The notes beneath the pieces were generated by a model. It ran no database searches and was not told the origin of the DNA. It saw nothing but the letters and a program-made list of their open reading frames with translations. Below are positions 36,976 to 45,434 of a DNA stretch of 64,000 nucleotides, piece after piece. Each line of letters starts with the position of its first letter. Position 1 is the first letter of the stretch. Source of the stretch: CALBZH01 sp964538515 (GTDB lineage Bacteria > Desulfobacterota > Syntrophobacteria > Syntrophobacterales > Syntrophobacteraceae); the NCBI GenBank assembly GCA_964538515.1, contig CAZIEW010000018.1, positions 6,962-70,961 on the forward strand, in the 5' to 3' direction. The position numbers and the translations under genes were made by a program.

Positions 36976-38130
36976 ATGAATTTCTCCGTCCCCGAAACGT
37001 TCAAGCAGGAAGACGAGCGCTTTTCAGCGTTTCTCGACACCCATTGCATGCCTCACCTTTCGGCCTGGAATCGTGAGGGGGCGGTTCCGCGATCCTTTAT
37101 CAAGGCCATGGGCCGAGAAGGGTTTCTTGGCTTTGAGGGGAGCGGTGCACAGCTCCGGGAGCAGCCGGCACTCAAGCAGGCCCTTTTCGTCGAGAATCTT
37201 GCCAGGCGCTCTCCGGGCGTAGCCGTGGTCATCCTCGTCCAGATCTCGCTGGGGTGCAAAAGCGTGGCACTGTACGGGAGCCCAAAGCAGAAGGAAGCTT
37301 ACCTCGAGCCGGGAGCCAGGGGAGAGCTGCTGCTCTGCCTTGGAAACACCGAGCCCCATGCCGGGAGCGACGTCGCCAATGTGGCCATGAAAGCTCAGAA
37401 GGTCGACGGAGGCTGGCTGCTCAACGGAACCAAGGCCTATTCCACCAACGCCGCCATCAGCGATCACGGGATCGTCACGGCGGTGACCGATCCGGACGAA
37501 CCGCGAAACAAGCGGCTTTCGATGTTCATCGTGGACCTGAATGCACCGGGAGTCACCCGAAAACAGCTCAACAAGCGCGTCTGGATTCCATCCGACCTCA
37601 CCCGCATTCAACTGGCGAATGTCTTCGTCCCCGACGAGAGCCTTCTGGGCGTTAGAGGGCGCGGTCTGCAGCAGGTGCTCGAGATTTTCACCAACAGCCG
37701 CATTCCCATCAGCGCCCTGACTCTCGGGACGGCCGTCGGGGCCTTCGAGCTGGGGCTTGACCATGCGGCCAAGCGATCCGCCTTCGGGACAAAGATCATC
37801 GGGTTTCAGGCCAAGGCTTTCGAGGCGGCGGACCTGTTCGCTCGAATCGAGGCCGCGCGCCTTTCGGTCTACAAAGCCTGCTGGGCGCGGGATGAAGGGC
37901 TCGACTTCGCAACGGAGGCGTCCATCGCCAAGTATCTCACGGTGCAGGTCGCACGGGATGTGGGAACGTGGGCCGCGGATCTTTTCGGTGCGGCGTCGGT
38001 TGTGCTCGAGCACCCCATCCACAAGTTTCCCATGGATGCCTGGGCCGCATCGCTGGGAGAGGGCACCCAGGACATCCAGAAGCTGATCATCTATCGAGCG
38101 CTCATGAAGCAGCGCGGCATCAACGCTTAG
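36976..38130 (+). CDS. Acyl-CoA dehydrogenase family protein
   Basis: 384-residue FAD enzyme introducing a trans-2 double bond into an acyl-CoA. Three-domain fold is evident: N-terminal helices, middle beta domain with CLGNTEPHAGSDVANVAMKA and GWLLNGTKAYSTNAA, and C-terminal helical domain with the RSAFGTKIIGFQA region and catalytic Glu in LGEGTQDIQKLII. ATG 36976 follows AAGGAG eight bases upstream; the open frame from 36922 is not family-like. Substrate unresolved. Converges with the MDR dehydrogenase gene, 12 bases apart. Confidence 0.9.
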   Translation: MNFSVPETFKQEDERFSAFLDTHCMPHLSAWNREGAVPRSFIKAMGREGFLGFEGSGAQLREQPALKQALFVENLARRSPGVAVVILVQISLGCKSVALYGSPKQKEAYLEPGARGELLLCLGNTEPHAGSDVANVAMKAQKVDGGWLLNGTKAYSTNAAISDHGIVTAVTDPDEPRNKRLSMFIVDLNAPGVTRKQLNKRVWIPSDLTRIQLANVFVPDESLLGVRGRGLQQVLEIFTNSRIPISALTLGTAVGAFELGLDHAAKRSAFGTKIIGFQAKAFEAADLFARIEAARLSVYKACWARDEGLDFATEASIAKYLTVQVARDVGTWAADLFGAASVVLEHPIHKFPMDAWAASLGEGTQDIQKLIIYRALMKQRGINA

Positions 38131-38142
38131 ATTTCGTCCCCG

Positions 38143-39171
38143 TCAGGGCTCCAGCACGATCTTTCCGAACTGCTCGCTTCGCTCCATGAGGGCAAAGGCC
38201 TCGCGTCCCTCCTTGAGCGGGCGGATGCGATCGATCACGGCTTTGAGCCTCCCCGACCACAGCAGATCGGTGACCTCGTGGAAATCCTGGTGGGACCCCA
38301 TGGTGCTCCCGATCAAGCTGATCTGTTTCCCGAAAAGGAAGCGGATATCGATCTGGATTTCGGGACCCGACGTGTTGCCGATAATCACGATGCGCCCCCC
38401 TCGAGCCACTGCCTTGATGCTCGTGTTCAGCGTTGCCGCGCCCACGTTGTCCACCACGACGTCCACGCCCCTCTTGCTCGTGAGCCGGGCGATCTCCTTG
38501 CCCCAGTCCACCTTGGACCGGTCGATCACCACATCCGCACCCAGGTCATAGGCTGCGGCCGCTTTGGCCGGGTTGCTTGCCACGACATAGACAGTCGCCC
38601 CTGCGAGCTTGGCGATCTGGGTCGCCATCGTGTTGGCCCCGCCCCCAGCTCCGACAACGAGCACCGTTTCTCCGGCGCGCAATTTGGCCCGATGGATGAG
38701 CATCCGCCAGGCGGTGAGCGTGACCAGGAGAGGGGCAGCTGCAGTGGCGAAGTCCAGCCCGTCGGGAATGGCCTTCAGATTGTGCACGGGCACGACGGTA
38801 TACTCCGCAAGCCCGCCCCGTCGATGCTCGCCCAGGATCTGGTAGCCGGGACTCACGCTGGATTCCCCACGCCGGGTGAATTCATCTTCGAACCGGTTCA
38901 CGCCGGGATCGACCACGACCCGCTGCCCCGGCTCCCACCCGGCCACTCCCGCACCCAGACCTTCGATCACGCCCGCGATGTCAGATCCTCCCCAGTGGGG
39001 CATCTCCAGCGAGAGTCCCGGCCAGCCGCGTCGCACCCAGATGTCCAGGTGGTTCAGCGCGCAGGCCTTGACCTTGAGGAGGACTTCGCCAGGACCCGGC
39101 TTGGGAGTTGGAACCTCTTTGTAGGACATGACTTCGGGTCCCCCATGCTTCTCGAAACACAGTGCTTTCAT
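38143..39171 (-). CDS. Zinc-type medium-chain alcohol/quinone dehydrogenase (MDR family)
   Basis: 342-residue NAD(P)-dependent MDR oxidoreductase. N-terminal GroES-like domain with CALNHLDIWVRRGWPG and WGGSDIAGVIEGLGAGV; nucleotide-binding domain with VLVVGAGGGANTMATQIAKLAGATVY. The cysteines that bind structural zinc in classic alcohol dehydrogenases are absent, and the active-site metal ligands are only partly kept, so it may act as a quinone- or enoyl-reductase-like member. GGAGA lies eight bases before ATG 39171. Position next to an acyl-CoA dehydrogenase suggests acyl-CoA or cyclic-acid metabolism (weak inference). Confidence 0.87.
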   Translation of the reverse strand: MKALCFEKHGGPEVMSYKEVPTPKPGPGEVLLKVKACALNHLDIWVRRGWPGLSLEMPHWGGSDIAGVIEGLGAGVAGWEPGQRVVVDPGVNRFEDEFTRRGESSVSPGYQILGEHRRGGLAEYTVVPVHNLKAIPDGLDFATAAAPLLVTLTAWRMLIHRAKLRAGETVLVVGAGGGANTMATQIAKLAGATVYVVASNPAKAAAAYDLGADVVIDRSKVDWGKEIARLTSKRGVDVVVDNVGAATLNTSIKAVARGGRIVIIGNTSGPEIQIDIRFLFGKQISLIGSTMGSHQDFHEVTDLLWSGRLKAVIDRIRPLKEGREAFALMERSEQFGKIVLEP

Positions 39172-39476
39172 GTGCTGTCTCCGTCAAGAAGGTCCATCCT
39201 GTGCCAGGTTCTTCGCCTGCCCTGAGCCGCTCATACCCTTCTTGACGTTATCACACTCGGCATCAAAATGAACCCTCTTCCACTGCCCATGTGGCGCTTC
39301 TGGCGGCCCCCTCAATGGACCGCATCCTCAAGGACGCGAATTGGCTTGACCCGGAAAGACGGTTCATGATGTATAAGGCGATATCGCATCCGTTTTATCC
39401 GAACGCTGTCTGCTAAGCTCTTTCCTGGTTTTGAGTCAAACGAGCGAGATTCCAACCATCAAAGGAGGAGATCACC
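39172..39476. other. Divergent intergenic region with an 11-base inverted repeat
   Basis: 305 bases between the MDR dehydrogenase (minus) and mscL (plus). CGTCAAGAAGG at 39182-39192 and its exact complement CCTTCTTGACG at 39237-39247 flank a 44-base spacer, just upstream of the MDR start; it could be a regulator site or a leader hairpin. On the mscL side TTGACC (39346-39351) and TATAAG (39372-39377) are 20 bases apart, longer than usual. Confidence 0.4.
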
Positions 39477-39935
39477 ATGCTCAAGGAATTCAAGGAATTC
39501 GCCATGCGAGGCAACGTGGTGGACATGGCCACCGGTATCATCATTGGGGGGGCCTTTGGAACCATCGTGAAAAGTCTTGTGGACGATGTTTTGATGCCGC
39601 CCATCGGTCTCCTCCTCGGGGGGGTGGATTTCACGAACTTTTTCGTGGTGCTCAAGGAAGGCAAGACAGCCGCTCCCTACGGGGCGTTGGCCAACGCCAA
39701 GGCTGCCGGAGCGGTGACTATCAACTACGGTCTTTTCATCAACGCCGTGATCAGCTTTCTCATCGTCGCCTTCGCTATCTTCATGGTGATCAAGGGGATG
39801 AACTCGTTGCGACGCCAGCAGGAAGCTGCGCCCGCCGAGCCTACGACGAAGCCATGCCCCTTCTGTGTGACCGACATCCCCATCAAAGCGACACGATGCC
39901 CGCATTGCACTTCCGAGGTGCCGGCAACGGCGTGA
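39477..39935 (+). CDS. mscL: Large-conductance mechanosensitive channel with C-terminal zinc ribbon
   Basis: Pentameric inner-membrane emergency valve that opens under membrane tension in osmotic downshock. 152 residues. The MscL core is clear: FKEFAMRGNVVDMATGIIIG (TM1 and gate), VDDVLMPPIGLLLGGVDF, and TM2 NYGLFINAVISFLIVAFAIF. The usual C-terminal helix is followed by CPFCVTDIPIKATRCPHC, a four-Cys zinc ribbon not found in E. coli MscL. AAGGAGGAG precedes ATG 39477. Confidence 0.95.
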   Translation: MLKEFKEFAMRGNVVDMATGIIIGGAFGTIVKSLVDDVLMPPIGLLLGGVDFTNFFVVLKEGKTAAPYGALANAKAAGAVTINYGLFINAVISFLIVAFAIFMVIKGMNSLRRQQEAAPAEPTTKPCPFCVTDIPIKATRCPHCTSEVPATA

Positions 39936-40171
39936 TCGGCGGTGAGATCGCGATTCCGACTCGAAGCCCCTCGTAAAATCGGGTCGAGGGACTGACGTCG
40001 GGCTCGCCTGTCTTGGCAAAGCAAAGGGCCTTTGTTCGGCTGGAACGGTTTTTCTTCGTACAATCGGGAAGCTCTTCGGCGTCCGGCACGCACCCTTGGG
40101 GAGGGGTGGAATGCCGTGTCAGGCTGCGGGGCAATGGGAATGGATGGAAGCTGACTACGAGGAGAACAACC

Positions 40172-41908
40172 ATGGAGAAAATTTTGCGCATTGATATGGG
40201 TGCGCCCGGAGGTCCCGCAATTTCAGAAACGGGGTTGGGCGAATACGCGGGTCTGGGCGGCCGAGCACTCACTTCGGCCGTCGTATCCAAAGAGGTGCCG
40301 CCGTTATGTCATCCGCTCGGAGCGGAAAACAAGCTCGTCATCGCTCCGGGCCTCTTGAGCGGGACGGCGGCCGCCATGTCCGGCCGCCTGTCCGTCGGCG
40401 CCAAAAGCCCCCTCACCGGCGGCATCAAGGAATCCAATGCGGGGGGCCAGACTTCCCAGGTCCTGGCCCGCCTGGGGTATGCGGCCATTATCTTGGAAGG
40501 CAAGCCGGCCGGAAACGACCTTTACAAAATCGTCATCAACCAGGACGGCGTGAAGGTCTCGATCGACAACACCCTGAAGATGCTGCCGAATTACGACCTG
40601 ATCGAGAAAATGAAAGCCGAGCATGGCGAGAGCATCGCCTGCCTGTCCATCGGACCCGCCGGAGAAATGAAGATGGGGGCGGCTTCGATCGCCAACACGG
40701 ACATGGAGCTTCGGCCGACCCGGCACTGCGGTCGCGGAGGACTCGGGGCGGTCATGGGCTCGAAAAACGTCAAAGTGATCGTTTTGGACGACACGGGCGC
40801 GAAGATGCGCTCTCCCGCGGACCCCGAGAAGTTCAAGGCCGCGAACAAAGCCTTCGTCGAGGGACTGAAGAAGCATCCGGTCACGGGACAGGGGCTTCCC
40901 GCCTATGGGACCAACGTTCTCACCAACATCATCAATGAGGCGGGGGCGTATCCGACCTACAACTTCAAGGACGGCCGCTTTGACGGGGTTCACAAGATCA
41001 GCGGCGAAACCCAGGCGGAAACCGAAACGGCCCGAGGGGGCCTCGCCACCCATGGGTGCCACCGCGGCTGCGTCATCCGCTGCTCCGGCATCTATCACGA
41101 CAAGGACGGCCATTTCCTGACCAAGCAGCCCGAGTACGAGACCGTGTGGGCCCACGGCGGCAACTGCGGCATCTCCGACCTGGACGCCATCGCCATGATG
41201 GACTTTCTCGACGACAACTACGGGCTGGACACCATCGAGATGGGGGTGACCATCGGGGTCGCCATGGAGGCGGGCATCATCCCCTTCGGCGACGCTCAGG
41301 CCGCCATCAACCTCCTGAAGGAAGTGGGACAGGGCACGCCGCTGGGACGCATCCTCGGGAGCGGGGCCGCGGTCACGGGCAAAGTCTTCGGCGTCGAGAG
41401 GGTGCCGGTCGTCAAGGGGCAGGGCTTTCCTGCTTACGACCCAAGGGCGGTGAAAGGCCTCGGCGTGACCTACGCCACCAGTCCCATGGGCGCCGATCAC
41501 ACGGCCGGATACGCGGTGACCGCCAACATCCTCAAAGTGGGCGGAGAGGTGAACCCGCTCAAGCCCGAAGGGCAGCTCGAGCTGTCCCGCAACCTCCAGA
41601 TCGCGACGGCGGCCGTGGATTCGACCGGCATGTGCCTCTTCATCGCCTTCGCGCTGCTCGATCAGCCGGAAACGTTTCAGGCCCTCCTGGACCTGCTCAA
41701 CGGGTTTTACGGATTCAACCTGACCGGTGACGACGTCACGGCCCTCGGAAAGAAGGTCCTGTCGATGGAGCGCGATTTCAACGCACGCGCCGGATTCACG
41801 TCCGCCCACGACCGGCTCCCCGAGTTCTTCAAGCGCGATCCGCTGTCGCCGCACCAGGTGGTGTTCGACGTCAAAGACGAGGAGCTGGACCAGGTTTTCA
41901 ACTGGTAA
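40172..41908 (+). CDS. Aldehyde:ferredoxin oxidoreductase (second AOR paralogue)
   Basis: 578-residue tungsten-type AOR-family protein, clearly diverged from the first AOR at 27098-28843. N-terminal ILRIDMGAPGG and GLGGRALTSAVVSKEV; cofactor region GPAGEMKMGAASIANTDMELRPTRHCGRGGLGAVMGSK; cluster ligands HGCHRGCVIRCSG; distal Cys in DSTGMCLFIAFALLD. ATG 40172 follows GAGGAG; the open frame to 40013 is not family-like. No ferredoxin gene is adjacent. It is followed by a strong hairpin and then glutaryl-CoA dehydrogenase. Substrate unknown. Confidence 0.9.
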   Translation: MEKILRIDMGAPGGPAISETGLGEYAGLGGRALTSAVVSKEVPPLCHPLGAENKLVIAPGLLSGTAAAMSGRLSVGAKSPLTGGIKESNAGGQTSQVLARLGYAAIILEGKPAGNDLYKIVINQDGVKVSIDNTLKMLPNYDLIEKMKAEHGESIACLSIGPAGEMKMGAASIANTDMELRPTRHCGRGGLGAVMGSKNVKVIVLDDTGAKMRSPADPEKFKAANKAFVEGLKKHPVTGQGLPAYGTNVLTNIINEAGAYPTYNFKDGRFDGVHKISGETQAETETARGGLATHGCHRGCVIRCSGIYHDKDGHFLTKQPEYETVWAHGGNCGISDLDAIAMMDFLDDNYGLDTIEMGVTIGVAMEAGIIPFGDAQAAINLLKEVGQGTPLGRILGSGAAVTGKVFGVERVPVVKGQGFPAYDPRAVKGLGVTYATSPMGADHTAGYAVTANILKVGGEVNPLKPEGQLELSRNLQIATAAVDSTGMCLFIAFALLDQPETFQALLDLLNGFYGFNLTGDDVTALGKKVLSMERDFNARAGFTSAHDRLPEFFKRDPLSPHQVVFDVKDEELDQVFNW

Positions 41909-41940
41909 GGCAAGCGTCAGCCATCGGATATGCTTGTTGC

Positions 41941-41977
41941 CAATGCCTGCTCCGGGGCGCCTGCGGAGCAGGCATTG
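41941..41977. terminator. Strong hairpin downstream of the second AOR gene
   Basis: CAATGCCTGCTCC (41941-41953) and its exact complement (41965-41977) form a 13-pair stem with an 11-base loop, 33 bases after the AOR stop. No T-run follows, so it may be a weak intrinsic terminator or an mRNA-stabilising hairpin. Confidence 0.55.
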
Positions 41978-42101
41978 TTGTCATGGGCTGTGATCGAGAA
42001 CGTGCCGGTTCACTGCCACACAGGTGGGTGTCCGTGCCGTTTCCTCGTCTTGCCAACACGGATCCACCAGGTCCAACGCCGTTCACCGATAAAGGCTTGC
42101 C

Positions 42102-43277
42102 ATGCAGCCATCACAGACTGTCGACTACTATGCGTCCGAAGATCTGCTGACCGATTCCGAACGGACAATCCGCGACCGGGTGCGCCGTTGGGTTGAAGAG
42201 CGCTATCTCCCTCACGCGTCGGATTGGTTCGAGCGGGGGGTATTTCCCCTTGAGCTCGTGCCCGAAATGGCGGACCTGGGGCTTTTGGGCATGAAGCTCA
42301 GCTCCCATGGCGGACGGGGATGGAATGCGATGACCTATGGACTGGTCTGCCAGGAGATCGAGCGCGGCGATTCCGGGCTCCGATCGTTTGTTTCCGTCAT
42401 GAATTCCCTGGTGATTCACCCCATTGCCACGTTTGGAACGGAAGCACAGAAAGATCGATGGCTGCCGGGGCTGGTGAAGGGTCACCTGATTGGCTGCTTC
42501 GGCATGACGGAGCCGCAAGCGGGCTCCGACCCGCGGAGCATGCAAACGACCGCGGTGCGTGACGGGGGCGACTTCCTCCTGAACGGCCGCAAGATGTGGA
42601 TCACCAACGGGGAGATCGCCCATCTGGCCGTCGTGTGGGCAAGAACCGAGCAAGGGATTCGCGCCTTCCTGGTGGAAAAGGGCGCACCGGGGTTCTCGGC
42701 CCAACCCATCCAACGAAAAATGTCCATGCGTGCTTCGGTTACCTCCTCTCTTCGGTTCGACAACGTGCCCATCCCTGCCGAGAATGTGCTCCCGGGAACC
42801 GATGGCCTCAGGTCCGCCCTCCAGTGTTTGAACGAAGCCCGTTACGGAATCGCGTGGGGGGCCGTCGGCGCCGCCATGGCCTGCTACGAATCCGCCCTCC
42901 TGTATGCCCGAACCCGGATTCAGTTCGGCGTACCGCTGGCCTCCTTCCAGTTGGTGCAAAGCAAGCTCGTGAAGATGCTGACAGAAATCACCAAGGCCCA
43001 GCTGCTCTGCATCCGCCTGGGGCGCCTCAAAGACGAGGGCCGCGCCCATCATACCCAGGTCTCACTTGCCAAGATGAACAACGCTTCCGAAGCCTTGAAA
43101 ATTGCGCGAGCCGCGCGAGACATCCTCGGGGCAACCGGCATCACCCTCGGACACCCGGTGATCCGACACATGCTGAACCTTGAAACCGTCAACACGTACG
43201 AAGGGACTCAGGACATTCACACGCTCGCCATCGGGCGAGACATCACGGGAATCAGCGCGATCTCTCAAGGCGGTTGA
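42102..43277 (+). CDS. gcdH: Glutaryl-CoA dehydrogenase
   Basis: FAD acyl-CoA dehydrogenase converting glutaryl-CoA to crotonyl-CoA plus CO2 at the end of lysine, tryptophan and anaerobic benzoyl-CoA degradation. 391 residues. The match to known GCDH is strong: GCFGMTEPQAGSDPRSMQT, YGIAWGAVGAAM, ARTRIQFGVPLASFQLVQ and ETVNTYEGTQDIHTL. Residues discussed as controlling decarboxylation in the human enzyme (Glu87, Arg94, Tyr369, Glu370) are all present here as E87, R94, Y366 and E367, so the decarboxylating form is predicted rather than the non-decarboxylating Desulfococcus type. Electrons would pass to ETF (not in window). The ALDH7 and aminotransferase genes follow on the other strand. Confidence 0.93.
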   Translation: MQPSQTVDYYASEDLLTDSERTIRDRVRRWVEERYLPHASDWFERGVFPLELVPEMADLGLLGMKLSSHGGRGWNAMTYGLVCQEIERGDSGLRSFVSVMNSLVIHPIATFGTEAQKDRWLPGLVKGHLIGCFGMTEPQAGSDPRSMQTTAVRDGGDFLLNGRKMWITNGEIAHLAVVWARTEQGIRAFLVEKGAPGFSAQPIQRKMSMRASVTSSLRFDNVPIPAENVLPGTDGLRSALQCLNEARYGIAWGAVGAAMACYESALLYARTRIQFGVPLASFQLVQSKLVKMLTEITKAQLLCIRLGRLKDEGRAHHTQVSLAKMNNASEALKIARAARDILGATGITLGHPVIRHMLNLETVNTYEGTQDIHTLAIGRDITGISAISQGG

Positions 43278-43349
43278 AGTTTGCCTCGGATCATCACGAA
43301 GATGACACGCCGGACTGGAGCGCCTCAACCAAACCCTCAAGCACCGGCG

Positions 43350-44882
43350 TCATCCCAGATCGAACGAGATCCCTTGGGCGAGCGGCATTTCGCTCGACCA
43401 GTTGATCGTGCTTGTCTGGCGGCGCATGTACACCTTCCAGGCATCCGATCCCGATTCGCGCCCGCCTCCCGAATCCTTTTCCCCCCCGAAGGCGCCTCCA
43501 ATCTCGGCCCCCGAGGTGCTGACGTTCACGTTGGCGATCCCGCAGTCGCTCCCTTTGGCGCTGAGGAAAAGCTCCGCCTCCCGGAGGTCGTTCGTAAAAA
43601 TGGAAGAGGTTAGCCCCTGGGGAACGCCGTTTTGGATGGCGATCGCCTCATCCAGGGTCTTGGCCCGCATGAGGTACAGGATCGGAGCAAACGTCTCCTC
43701 CATGACCGCGGGAAGATCCGGCTTCGCCTCGCAAAGGCACGGTGTCACATAGGCTCCCGCCTCAAAGAGCCCCCCGGAAAGCACATCCCCGCCGTACACG
43801 ATGCCCCCGCCCTGCTCCCGGACCGATCCGAGCACCCGCTGCATCTTCTGAACCGCTGCACGGTCGATCAGCGGCCCCATGAGTGTCCCCTTGTCCAACG
43901 GATCTCCGATTCGAACTTGACGGTAAGCGGCAACGAGGCGCTCGACCAGAGCCTGATAGACGCCTTCGAGGATGATCAGGCGTCGGATGGTCGTACAGCG
44001 CTGGCCGGCCGTTCCCACCGCACCGAAGAGGATGGCACGCGCGGCCAGATCGAGATCCGCGTGCTCCGTTACGATGACGGCATTGTTGCCCCCGAGCTCC
44101 AGAAGCGGCCGTCCAAGCCGGGCAAGAACCGTTTGCCCCACTCGACGCCCCATGGCGACGCTGCCCGTCGCGGAAACCAGAGGCAACCGTCTGTCCGCGA
44201 TCATGGCCTCGCCAACCCCGTGCCTGTCCCCGATCACGATGTTTAAAATGCCTTCCGGAAGATCGTTCTCCTCGAGGACGCAACCCAGGATACGCTGGAT
44301 GGCGAGTGCTGTGAGCGGTGTTCGGCTCGAGGGCTTCCACACGATCGTGTCCCCCGCAACGAGCCCGATCATGGCATTCCAGGACCACACGGCCGCAGGG
44401 AAATTAAAGGCCGTGATGACGCCGATCGGTCCGAGGGGATGCCACTGCTCGTAAAGCCGGTGCATCGGCCGCTCACTGGGCATCGTGAGACCATAGAGCA
44501 TCCGCGACTGCCCCACGGCAAAATCGCAGACGTCGATCATCTCCTGGACCTCGCCTTGGGCTTCCGCCAGAATTTTGCCGTTCTCCAGCGTGATCAGCTC
44601 CGCAAGATCCTGCTTCACCTCCCGCAGCCGCTGCCCGAACTGGCGCACGATCTCCCCGCGCCTGGGGGCCGGCACGGAGCGCCAGATTTTGAAGGCGCGC
44701 GCCGCCTTTGCCGCCACCCGATCGTAGTCCGCCGCCGTCGCCTGCCGGACCTCCCCCAGCACCCGGCCGTCAATGGGCGACACGGACTCCAGAAGCCCGC
44801 CGCCGCATTCCAGCCACTCCCTCCCGGTCGCAGCGCCCGGGCTCACCGAATGCAGTCCCAAATTTATCAGTACCGTATCCAC
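43350..44882 (-). CDS. ALDH7-family aldehyde dehydrogenase (piperideine-6-carboxylate / 2-aminoadipate semialdehyde dehydrogenase)
   Basis: 510-residue NAD(P)-dependent dehydrogenase closely matching the ALDH7/antiquitin family, which oxidises 2-aminoadipate-6-semialdehyde in lysine breakdown. Catalytic Cys is in GTAGQRCTT (C296) and the general base Glu in LELGGNNA (E262); NAD site FNFPAAVWSWN and VWKPSSRTPL. The C-terminal SDCGIANVNVSTSGAEIGGA, FGGEKDSGGGRESGSDAWK and PLAQGI stretches are diagnostic of ALDH7. Next to a class III aminotransferase and opposite glutaryl-CoA dehydrogenase, it supports a lysine-to-glutarate/2-aminoadipate route. Confidence 0.92.
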   Translation of the reverse strand: MDTVLINLGLHSVSPGAATGREWLECGGGLLESVSPIDGRVLGEVRQATAADYDRVAAKAARAFKIWRSVPAPRRGEIVRQFGQRLREVKQDLAELITLENGKILAEAQGEVQEMIDVCDFAVGQSRMLYGLTMPSERPMHRLYEQWHPLGPIGVITAFNFPAAVWSWNAMIGLVAGDTIVWKPSSRTPLTALAIQRILGCVLEENDLPEGILNIVIGDRHGVGEAMIADRRLPLVSATGSVAMGRRVGQTVLARLGRPLLELGGNNAVIVTEHADLDLAARAILFGAVGTAGQRCTTIRRLIILEGVYQALVERLVAAYRQVRIGDPLDKGTLMGPLIDRAAVQKMQRVLGSVREQGGGIVYGGDVLSGGLFEAGAYVTPCLCEAKPDLPAVMEETFAPILYLMRAKTLDEAIAIQNGVPQGLTSSIFTNDLREAELFLSAKGSDCGIANVNVSTSGAEIGGAFGGEKDSGGGRESGSDAWKVYMRRQTSTINWSSEMPLAQGISFDLG

Positions 44883-45005
44883 GGTTCTCCTCCGTTCCTA
44901 GTGCGTCTTCTCGCGCGACGTGCGCCGTTTCATTCATAAAACGATCGCAGGTGGGTGGCTGAGCGCAGCCTACAGCTTGCCGATATACTCTGCGAGAGTG
45001 ATCCC

Positions 45006-45194
45006 TTAATTTTTGCAGACTTGCCGGAGTAAGACAGGCGAAATATCCCTCCCTGCATGGAAGGGGACTCTGGTACCCCGTCCGTCCGGATGTCGAAATG
45101 GCTTGTTCGCCCCCCGCCGACGAATCTCCTGAAAACCAAGCTGCATCAACACCGCGGCAAGCTCCTGGGGCTTCAGTACCGGAACCCTCCCCAT
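45006..45194 (-). CDS. hicA: HicA-type mRNA interferase toxin, truncated at the C-terminus
   Basis: Toxin half of a HicBA pair; HicA proteins cleave mRNA via a small dsRBD-like fold. 62 residues: VPVLKPQELAAVLMQLGF, EIRRRGANKPFRHPDGR and the catalytic His region VPFHAGRDISPVLLRQVCKN. Translation stops at TAA 45006-45008, but the same frame continues GITLAEYIGKL to a TAG at 44970, exactly what intact HicA proteins carry next. The last ~12 residues are therefore lost by a nonsense change; the enzyme core is intact, so activity is uncertain. ATG 45194 sits one base after the hicB stop. Confidence 0.8.
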   Translation of the reverse strand: MGRVPVLKPQELAAVLMQLGFQEIRRRGANKPFRHPDGRGTRVPFHAGRDISPVLLRQVCKN

Positions 45195-45195
45195 C

Positions 45196-45405
45196 TCAAG
45201 CCACCATGACCGTCTGCGTGCCGACGAATTCGGCTTCCAACTTGGGCGCACCCTCCTCGAGAAGCATCTCGATCACTTCCTTCACAGTTCTGTTCACCTC
45301 ATCCAAGCTCTCACCCTGAGTGTGAGCGCCTGGGAAACCTGGCACATAGCCCACGTAAAATCCTGTCTCCGAACACCTTTCCACGACCGCGGTAAACACC
45401 TTCAT
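45196..45405 (-). CDS. hicB: HicB-type antitoxin
   Basis: 69-residue HicB-like protein: FTAVVERCSETGFYVGYVPG and FPGAHTQGESLDEVNRTVKE, the partial RNase-H-like fold that binds HicA, with the usual GCxxxGxTxEEA-like turn. No separate DNA-binding domain is visible in this short form. ATG 45405 follows GAGGAG; the longer frame to 45597 is antisense to the aminotransferase gene and not real. hicB precedes hicA, reversed from the E. coli order but common. Confidence 0.85.
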   Translation of the reverse strand: MKVFTAVVERCSETGFYVGYVPGFPGAHTQGESLDEVNRTVKEVIEMLLEEGAPKLEAEFVGTQTVMVA

Positions 45406-45434
45406 GCCATGTCTCCTCAAGGACAGATGACGCT

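Noticed and set aside
40304..41854. A 516-codon open frame antisense to the second AOR gene.
   Set aside because: No family resemblance; AOR on the plus strand has all motifs and a ribosome site.
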